Shown piece by piece: positions 56,756-64,000 of a stretch of DNA of 64,000 nucleotides. The notes beneath the pieces were generated by a model. That model was not told where the DNA came from. It made no database searches and saw nothing but the letters and a program-made list of their open reading frames with translations. Both the position numbers and the translations under genes were made by a program. Position 1 is the stretch's first letter, and each line of letters begins with the position of its first letter. Origin of the DNA: Isoetes taiwanensis (lineage: Eukaryota; Streptophyta; Lycopodiopsida; Isoetales; Isoetaceae); contig JAJEKV010000397.1 of assembly GCA_021234155.1 (NCBI GenBank), positions 62,001 to 126,000 of the forward strand. Reading direction: 5' to 3'.

Positions 56756-58380
56756 TGTATCCCCTGTGACACATTGCTGTCTTGTGGCCTTCGAGCGAAA
56801 TGCTGAAGAAGCCCACCCAAGCATACTTACGATCGGACACCTTACGGTCTGCGCCGCCATTGGTGGAAAGCGTATCGCCGGCCTAAGGTCATCTTTCTAT
56901 AGATGGTCCGAGTTAGACGTTTCAACGTTCATTTTACTCCACGTATCTATACTGTCCACCCGGTCTGAGACATTTTTGAGTCGGGAGCAACAAACTTCCT
57001 TGCAACAGCATACGCTAGAAAACGATACATTGAGGACTTCCGCCAATCTCGGACTAAAGTGCGTCGTGTGTCCCCCCGTCGTGATGGCAGCCGCGGCAAG
57101 GGCCCTTTCATGGGAAAGGGAGGTACCTTCGACTATCGATCCAACGACTTCTAGGCCTACTCCACACGGACATCTAGGACGAGCACCACCACATCGTATG
57201 AGACACTCAGAAAGGCGAAGACATGTTTCCGATGTTTTTGTCCAGAACATGGTATTCTCAACTGCCCTTTCATAATACAGGAAGACCCCATCGCCACCAC
57301 ATGGACGGATCTAGCTTTTCGCCAACAACACCACCTTGACGGTGTCACATACGAATAGTCTGTGAGACGTATTGGTGCCATAATAGAATAAAAACGTCTG
57401 TATCTGTAAATAATGTCTGTAAATGGAAAAAAAAAAACTATAAGAGAGTCTATAAGCGTCCTTAATGTTTATAAATTTAAACCGACCTACATAGTGCCTT
57501 GAAATCTATACACATATGAATGTAAGATCTGAGATATGTGTAAATATGGAATCTTTGAAATGTAAATCTAGTAGAAAATAAGCATGGAATTATGTATGTA
57601 TTATTTAAATAATTAGGGCGTATATACCTAACCATAAGAGATACAATCCTTGAGATGTATAGGGTATTAACTTGGTGTAAGGGCTAAATAACTACGTCGT
57701 ATGGTATAATATAATAAAATGTTCAAGCCTATTCCAAAAGCTTCTTCAAGCCAAGCCCACCCCAAAAAGAATTCTCGACAATAGCCAAAATCAGACATCC
57801 CCACAAGGTTGAACCCCCAAAGCCCCCCCGCCAACTTTGGGGGAGGGCATCGTTTATGTTTTATAGTCGTCATTTCTTAATCTTTAATAGCCCTTTAGCT
57901 TTTTAATTTCCCTTTCATAGGTACAACCCCCAAAACAACCATAGCCACTTATATAGCCCCTTGCCCGGACCCCTACTTGGAGGGAGATACAAGCTCAACA
58001 CCCTTCCATGGGAGGAAAAGAGGACCACCACCTAAAACAGCCCCTAATAGCAATAAACAACAAGAGAAAACCTCTTCCATGAGGAAAGAGGCCGGCTTAT
58101 CAAGGCCCACCTATGAGATGAGGGAGGCGGATGAATCTTGCTTTCGGGCAGACCATGCACCAAGCGCGTGCTGCCGCAGTGCTAAGGCCTTGAAACAAAT
58201 GGAGGCAGGAATTGAGAGCAACATGGCCCGACTATGTGCCCGGAAGAAGAGATTCAATCTTCTGCTACTCCCACGTGCTAAAAAGACAGGTTGGCAACGG
58301 ATTGCAAAGATGCACCGGACCATGTAAAGCGCTTAGAAGCGGGCTTAAGGCACACTTTGAGAGGCAATAGGGAGAAGTAG
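56756..58380. other. Upstream flank of the second LINE, no assigned gene
   Basis: 56745-57275 is open on both strands, so coding is uncertain; a minus-strand FCIMKGQLRIPCSGQKHRKH near 57290 could be a zinc-binding part of LINE ORF1. 57380-57960 is AT-rich and empty. 58255-58370 (CCCACGTGCTAAAAAGACAG, GGCAACGGATTG, CACTTTGAGAGGCAATAGG) repeats 31840-32000 in direct orientation. Confidence 0.35.
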
Positions 58381-58389
58381 GGTCTTGTG

Positions 58390-58650
58390 ACCAAGGAAAG
58401 CTCATGCTAGAGAGAGAAAGTGGTCTAGGGCTGGGGGAGAGAGGGCGAGAAAGTAATATGTAGCTAGAGAGGGAGAGAAAGTGGTCTAGGGCTAGGGAGA
58501 GAGGGTAGAAAGTGGTCTAGGTCTAGGGCTAGGGAGAGAGGGTAGAAAGTGGTCTAGGGCTAGGGAGAGAAGGGTAGAAAGTGATCTAGGGCTAGGGGAG
58601 AGAAGGGGTTGCATGAGCAAAGAGACCAAAAGGTAGCTAAAAGGTGATTG
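58390..58650 (-). repeat. AG-rich repeat, inverted copy of the 31.1-31.4 kb CT-rich region
   Basis: GAGAGAAAGTGGTCTAGGGC units, TAATATGTAGCTAGAGAGGG and GGTTGCATGAGCAAAGAGAC are exact or near complements of the blocks at 31098-31470. It lacks the long (CT)n tract. Confidence 0.8.
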
Positions 58651-59264
58651 CAAATGCTAAGAGGTTCATCTTCCATGATTCGTATTATCTAGTTCAATCC
58701 AATACCAAACATTTTATGCCAACTCTGAAGAAGCTGTAAAACAGATTAACAAAACAATAATCATTACTTAGCTTGCCAATTTTACTATGATGGCTCGGAT
58801 ATATCATCCTTGAATATGAGAACATATTGAACATAAACCGTGCCAATTCTGTGGAAGGTGATAATAACTATGCAGTCCAAGTTGAGGAAAACCCATTTAT
58901 TTCCCATAGCACATGTTTTCTGCGGCTGTACAATTGAAGAGCACATGTTCTTGGCTGTCAATACTTATCTGCATATAAAAGTGAAAGCAACTTGTTTAGA
59001 TCACGGATAGTCTAAAGAGGAATATCTCATTATATAGATGTTCATAGAGTTCTTATGATGTGGATCCATTGAGGTTAATGACCATAAACTCTAATAGTTT
59101 TAGATTGCACCAAAACTATTTTGTATTTGTGTGTAGACCTAATGTATTTGTTTAATATCCTGTTTATACTTTGAAAGGTAATGTTCTTTTTTCTATCTAT
59201 ATGTATTTATTGTGCCTAAAACATATATATAGCCATAAATTCATTCCACACGTACATCGATTAA

Positions 59265-59294
59265 TGCCCGGCATCGCCGGGCACACGTTTCTAG
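59265..59294 (+). mobile_element. Helitron-like 3' terminus
   Basis: An 8-bp perfect hairpin TGCCCGGC-ATC-GCCGGGCA (59265-59283) is followed after seven bases by CTAG (59291-59294) and then T. A GC-rich hairpin shortly before CTRR, with insertion between A and T, is the hallmark of Helitron ends. The 5' end (TC) was not identified, so the element extends an unknown distance to the left. A chance hairpin cannot be excluded. Confidence 0.5.
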
Positions 59295-59498
59295 TTTTTT
59301 CTTAATTTCCATGTCTGGTTTTGACACACATGCAGTGCTATAAATTGTAGCATGTTCACTTGTGTTCAACACTGTTTCACGAGTTCCTCTTGCGGGGAAT
59401 GAAAGTAATTCATGAAAACCTGTTGTCTTCCATGTAATCTCTGTTTGGATCTTCTGTTATATGTTTGAGTGTGTCATTCATCTTCCTCATTGCAACAG

Positions 59499-59586
59499 GT
59501 TGTGGCTTGATGCTTAGAGGCTTCTGGAAGCTGCAAGATGGAGCCATGGCTGGCTTATGCACCTTTCAGAACTTGAACTTCTACTG
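59499..59586 (+). CDS. Possible terminal exon, unrecognised
   Basis: After an acceptor-like TCATTGCAACAG the frame reads CGLMLRGFWKLQDGAMAGLC then TFQNLNFY and a TGA at 59584-59586, followed by AT-rich 3'-UTR-like DNA. It might be the last exon of a host gene whose upstream part lies beyond the repeats; no upstream exon was found. It could also be chance. Confidence 0.2.
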
Positions 59587-60240
59587 ACATGATTGATTTA
59601 TGTGTTCTATTATTCATTTGTATTATATTTCAAAGTCAGCGTCGAGCTCCTGTAGCAGGGTTCCCAATTATCACTACCACTTTCTTTCACTGTTGTAAAT
59701 TCAGGCTTGGCTTTTCTTATAACGGAACTGGGCAGTTGCTTTAACATATGTTGTACCGGAACTTTGCTTAGAAACATTTTGTATTTGGATTTTATTTCCC
59801 CTTGATTGACTGCATTGTTGACTTGTATACCATGCTCCTAAAATTTTTGGCTAACATGAAAAAGCTTGTTTGACTCCATCTTGTTTTTTTGATCTACGGC
59901 TAGGCATTCTGGCATGGTATGGTATAACCTCTAGTAGATTTTTCGGGTTTAAGGGTCCAGAGGGTATAGGGCTGAAAAATTTGTTCAAATTTGTTGCCTC
60001 TAACATTGCGAATTGTCCAACACCTCCTTAAGTGCAGAAAAGGGGTAACTCTACCTTGCTGGAAAAAGTAGGTGACCATTCTGCATGCATGGAGACGGTA
60101 TAAGGGGCAAGGGGGGGATTTTTTTGGAACCATTGGTTTGTTTTAGGGGTTTCCTAGGCTTAGGTGCATGTGAAATGGATATGTGTAACAGAGAGATTCC
60201 GCTTTGATGGTCCAAAAATGGATAAGGTGGTGGAAAAATG

Positions 60241-60310
60241 CTACGTGGGGGCATGAATCGAAAGAGTACGCCACCATTTTGCATGCATTATGCATTGAGA
60301 CAGTATAAAT
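60241..60310 (+). promoter_or_regulatory. Promoter of the 11S-globulin-like gene: ABRE-like, RY and TATA motifs
   Basis: CTACGTGGGG (ACGTG core 60243-60247) resembles an abscisic-acid response element. GCATGCATTATGCATT holds the RY core CATGCA at 60282-60287, with a second RY core at 60084-60089. TATAAAT at 60304-60310 lies 56 bases before the ATG. In seed plants RY elements and ABREs bind B3 (ABI3/FUS3) and bZIP factors and drive storage-protein genes. Their tight spacing next to the TATA box here suggests the same kind of control, perhaps in spores; that is inference. Confidence 0.6.
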
Positions 60311-60365
60311 GAGGCCTGTGTAATGGATAGCAGAGCAGACCCGTCAGTTAGTTCTACTAACAGCC

Positions 60366-62503
60366 ATGGCAATGTCCAAGTCCTTTTGGGTACTTCTATG
60401 TCTGGTCCTAGTCTGTGCTGCGGATGCCCGACGCCGCGAAAATGAGGAACGAGGTCGGGAAGAGCGGCCTGACCAGGAACGAGGTCGGGAAGAGCGGCCT
60501 GACGAGGAGGAAAGTGAGGAATGGCTCAAACCTCGTGAGCCTAGGACCCAGTTCGAATCTGAAGCCGGCAAGGTTGAGACATGGGCCTCTCAATTCCCTG
60601 CTCTTCGACGTGCTGGTTTTGAAGCTGCCAGAATCACCGTTCAGTCTGGCGGATTGCTTCTTCCCATCTACTCCAATTCTCATGCTATCATATCTCTTGC
60701 GGAAGGTAATAACTTACATTGCTGCTCTTGTTTGTTGTCTAAGTAACTTAGATCCTAAGTAAGCGCTGTTTTAAACAATCGATCTTAGGAACTTTCCATC
60801 GGAGCTCCTGGTGGAAGTTACATTTTCCCTGCTTCTGCTTCTGTTGTCGATCCTAAAGCTATGCCTCTCTTTTAACAACTAAGTTATGTTGCTCTCTGCT
60901 CTGATTTCATCTGTCAGCATTGTTGTTGTTGTTGTTAGTCTAGGTACTTTTAACCTAACATTGTTTCTGCCTTTTGCAGGCTCTGGAATTTTTGGTCTAG
61001 TCGCTGAAAATGCAGGCTCGTTCGGTCAGAGGAATCAGTTCAAGATCAGCAAGGGTGCTGTAGTGGCTGTTCCCAAAGGAACAGCTTATTGGTTCTACAA
61101 TAATGCAGAGCAAGCTGCACGCCTTATTGACATCGCACATCATGGCAGAGACACTGATCGTTTTAGGGTATGCCTTTTTGTTCTTCCTTGGGAACTTTTA
61201 GTATAGGATTATTGTTCTTGCAGCACTTTAGCATATATGCATCATCTTATCATAAGATAGCATTTACAGAATATCATGCCATATGCATTTTGAATGATCA
61301 TATGCAGAAACATATCATACAATCATGTGTGCTGTGATTACTTATTTCATAGCATATGTAGAAAGATCATGGCATTGATATGCTTCGTGTGCAGCAATTC
61401 CAACCATTTAGTGGCAGAGCTGGTTTCAGTCCTCGTGTTCTTTCTCAAGCATGGGATGTGTCTGAAGAAACCGTGAGGAGCATCTTAGAAAGACGAGAGA
61501 AACAGGGAGGAATTATCAAGGTATCCAGGGAGTCCTTGGAACGTGAAGAAAGATCTGAAATCAATCTTGGCGCATCGCATTTAATTCACCAGATCGGTCG
61601 TGATTTCCCAGAGGTTTCAGTAAGGCAAGCTGGAGAGCTTAGGGAGCTCAACAGTCAGAAAAATGCTTGCTTTGGCAGATCTGGGACCTGTCAGCACGTT
61701 CTTTGAGGCTGGAAAGAGTGAGTGCTCATTTCACTTCATTTTAAGCATGAATTGGTAGTTCTTGTGATTATGGACTACTGAGCTTGATAGTTTCTCCTGT
61801 AGTAACTTTAAAATGTGCTAATGTAACTATTGCAATGTCATGATAACAATAGGAAGGAGATGTTAACCAAACTTGCAGATCCTAGTTTATGCTCTTTCAG
61901 CATTACCTGCTAGCATCTCCTTATCATTTTATGATATTACAATGTTTGTTGTCTCATGCATGCCCTTCTGTGATTGAACAGGGAGCAATATATGCACCAA
62001 ACTACATTCACAATGGGGATAAGGTCATTTATGTTTGTAGAGGTAATGCTGACCTTGAAATTGTTTCCAACAATGGCAAGAGACTTGTGGCACAGAGATT
62101 TCAGGAGGGCGAACTTGTCCTTGTTCCAAGAGGCTTCCAACATGTTGAAGTAGCTGGAGATCAAGGATATGAAACTTTGCAGTTATAAATACTCATAGGT
62201 ACACATACATCACCCATAAGTTTTTCTTTGTCAAATTCAGGCTAGAGTTGTTTTGTCAATGTGATGCTCAAGTTATGATGTGGTTAATTTATTGCTGAAC
62301 AATTTCAGGCCTCGCAATTCTTATTTGGCTGAGGGAATGGGCTTCTGAACCGCCTACCAAGGGCCATAGTGTTCAGTGCATTGGGCTTAAGCAGAGATGA
62401 TGCTGACAAATTGCTTAGGCAACGAGAGCAGAATGAGGTTGTGATTTTCCCTGCTGCAAACCAAAAGCAGCAGAGGGAACCAGAGAATATCCTAATGCAT
62501 TAG
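60366..62503 (+). CDS. 11S-globulin-like (legumin-type) two-cupin protein gene, five exons, with frameshifts
   Basis: Exons: 60366-60705, 60980-61167, 61395-61717, 61981-62198, 62309-62503, all with GT-AG introns (274, 227, 263 and 110 bases). The protein, about 420 residues, has a signal peptide (hydrophobic WVLLCLVLVC, likely cut after CAADA), a Glu/Arg-rich repeat, a first cupin (QFPALRRAGFEAARITVQSG; KGAVVAVPKGTAYWFYNNAE) and a second cupin (GAIYAPNYIHNGDKVIYVCR; QEGELVLVPRGFQHVEVAGD), ending NRLPRAIVFSAFGLSRDDAD. This is the legumin plan of a secreted storage protein. The usual NG processing site and the disulfide cysteines are missing. One-base breaks lie near 61660 (A run), 61717/61981, 62183 and 62345, so it is either a recent pseudogene or carries sequence errors; splice sites and the promoter look intact. 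Confidence 0.8.
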
Positions 62504-62653
62504 AGAAGGTTTAGCTTGTGTGTTTCTTCTAATAAGGCTCGAGAGCATGAGCCTTATGCATATGGTATATCTATAGCTGTACTGTCATGTAGAAGCTCCA
62601 GTTCTGAAGCTTCTTATGCTGGTTTAGTTGTCTTTGTACCTGTTTGTATCAGT

Positions 62654-62659
62654 AATAAA
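62654..62659 (+). terminator. Poly(A) signal of the 11S-globulin-like gene
   Basis: AATAAA lies 150 bases after the TAG at 62501-62503, in a T-rich 3' UTR with TTGTATC upstream, as expected for a plant gene. Confidence 0.55.
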
Positions 62660-62769
62660 GAGCACATTTTCTTGAACTATGTTTCGAACTTGTTGTTATC
62701 TTTGCATTGGTTTTGGCTTATTGTTGTTAAAATACTTTGGTATGGTCAGAATCCTGTACATGGTCGTTA

Positions 62770-63130
62770 AGACAAAGAGGAACTTCTCGAAGCATGTCAT
62801 TGGTGCTGTTCTAATAATTAGTTAGTTGTAGCACAAGAACATGCCTTTAGCTAAAATTTTATGGTCGTTTAAGACAAAGAGGAACTTCTCGAAACATGTC
62901 ATTGATGTTGTTCTAATAAGTTGTAGCACAAGAACATGCCCTTAGCTAACATTTTATGAATGTAGTTCCTCTATGGTGTATCACAACAAAAATATATGGT
63001 GTATCAAGAGGATTGTCATTGGTGCTGTGAATGTAGTTTCTCTATGGTGTATCATAACAAAAATATACGGTGTATCACAACAACAAAAAATATACTTACA
63101 TATCTCCCAAAGCATGGTGGTGCTTTCCTA
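62770..63130 (+). repeat. Local duplications downstream of the globulin gene
   Basis: AAGACAAAGAGGAACTTCTC and the following ATGTCATTG...TGTTCTAATAA block occur at about 62770 and 62872; TCTATGGTGTATCA(C/T)AACAAAA occurs at about 62970 and 63039. No coding region. Confidence 0.65.
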
Positions 63131-63269
63131 ATAAAACATGCTTTTAGCTAAAGTATGTGTAATTCAACATGCAATAGTCACAAAATGGGTTGCATACCAA
63201 AAGGACGCACTGGACAGATGTCACTGTCCCCTTCCATCTTGCAGGGCACTTTGCCGGGCCTCCATCTTC

Positions 63270-63420
63270 CTACCGCTTATACTGCGTCCATGCATGAAAA
63301 ATGGTTGTCTACTTTGCGTCCATGCATGAAAAATGGTTGTCTACTCTTTCAAATAGGGTAGGGCTATTCCTTTTCGTGCACTTGGACATTGGACAATTCA
63401 CAATAGTAGGGCCGACATAT
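63270..63420 (-). repeat. Inverted copy of the globulin upstream region, part 1
   Basis: On the minus strand this matches about 60000-60110: GTCCAACACC / GGACAATTCAC, the CATGCATGG RY block and the TATAAG end. Inside it a 32-base unit is duplicated (63284-63315 and 63316-63347), so the RY core CATGCA occurs twice (63289 and 63321). Confidence 0.65.
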
Positions 63421-63505
63421 CTGAACAAATTAGCTACGATTGGATTCTTGTACAATTCGCCATCCAATGGTAAAGTCCATTTCGATCTTGGGTATTCGCA
63501 TAGAG

Positions 63506-63581
63506 TAGGGCTAGAAATAGGAGTACCCAAAGGGACCTGACATTAGGGCTAGAAATAGGAGTACCCAAAGGGACCTGACAT
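63506..63581 (+). repeat. Tandem duplication of 38 bp
   Basis: TAGGGCTAGAAATAGGAGTA with the following CCCAAAGGGACCTGACAT is present twice without change at 63506-63543 and 63544-63581. Confidence 0.85.
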
Positions 63582-63669
63582 TGTCATAGTTATTAGAACT
63601 GATGGTTCTACTTTGTATGCATTACACATGCCTCTTTATGCTATTTCAATGCATACTAAATGCAAAATA

Positions 63670-63895
63670 GAGACGTACTCTTTCGAATCATGGTGCCATG
63701 GTACCCCCAGTAATATATTTTCCACCTTCTTATCCTCTTTTAAATCTCCTAGACCATCGAAACGGAACCTTCCTTTCACATATCCATTTCACGTGTCACC
63801 CAAGCATAGGATCCCACTGGAAACCTTTGAAAAACAAACCAATGGTTCCAAAAAATCCACCCTACCCTTTATACCGTTTTTTGGCCCTTTTTTGT
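63670..63895 (-). repeat. Inverted copy of the globulin upstream region, part 2
   Basis: CGTACTCTTTCGAATCATG, CACATATCCATTTCACGTG and AAACAAACCAATGGTTCC match the complement of 60271-60105. In the globulin promoter this part lies next to the TATA-proximal part, but here the order relative to part 1 is swapped. Confidence 0.7.
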
Positions 63896-64000
63896 TTGAA
63901 TGGCCCGTCTTTTTTTTGGGTTGTGGAATAGTTGTAAATATAACGGATTGAAATTTAGAAGGCAACTTGTATAACTTGAAAATATAGGAAGAGCTGAAAA

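Noticed and set aside
56745-57275. 176-codon plus-strand open frame
   Set aside because: The opposite strand is equally open and is the coding strand of the LINE; no domain is seen in either.
59265-59300. Intrinsic terminator (hairpin plus T-run)
   Set aside because: Such terminators are bacterial; the hairpin-CTAG spacing fits a Helitron end better in a plant genome.

Overview
The window looks like nuclear DNA of a large, repeat-rich plant genome. Introns are spliced GT-AG, there are plant-type Ty3/gypsy, Ty1/copia and LINE retroelements, and the copia primer site matches initiator tRNA-Met. Two DDE-like protein families here (a DUF7869-like family, and a family with VDFAENYT / WSDGCASQFK motifs) are, as far as I know, common in ferns and some animals but not typical of flowering plants. 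With an 11S-globulin-like cupin gene that lacks the usual processing site, this points to a seed-free vascular plant, most likely a fern. That is inference. I saw no tRNA, rRNA or CRISPR.

Layout. 1-1808: an unrecognised, frame-broken coding region behind a TATA box. 1919-6818: a decayed chromodomain Ty3/gypsy element (+). 7358-10213: a DUF7869-like DDE-type gene (-). 10.6-13.5 kb: a long inverted repeat, a GC-rich minisatellite, a MITE with an 8-bp target duplication and two tandem arrays. 13567-14344: an unrecognised broken gene. 16160-30899: a large DNA transposon candidate with 22-bp terminal inverted repeats (20/22 identical) next to a 4-bp ATTT duplication. It carries two convergent genes, one (+) with coiled-coil, Ulp1-protease-like and FCP1/NIF-phosphatase-like parts, and one (-) for the DDE-like protein. 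A copia element (23997-29496, perfect ACATC duplication) splits the second gene. 31.0-32.7 kb: CT/CTAGCC repeats and a LINE ORF1 fragment. 35.7-39.7 kb: a LINE (+) with a second MITE copy inside ORF1. 41190-56755: a second LINE (-) split by an 11.1-kb Ty3/gypsy element (43778-54893) that has about 3.3 kb of extra sense-strand coding sequence after integrase. 59.3 kb: a Helitron-like 3' end. 60366-62503: the 11S-globulin-like gene, with ABRE-like and RY motifs next to its TATA box, flanked by rearranged inverted copies of its own upstream region.

The only plausible host gene with an assignable role is the cupin gene; nearly everything else is mobile. The nesting gives a relative order: the copia is younger than the TIR element, the second gypsy is younger than the second LINE, and the MITE is younger than the first LINE. 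Most reading frames carry single-base indels, including the cupin gene whose splice sites are intact, so decay and residual assembly error cannot be separated from the sequence alone. The main candidate for something undescribed is the 16.2-30.9 kb TIR element with its protease/phosphatase-like partner gene.
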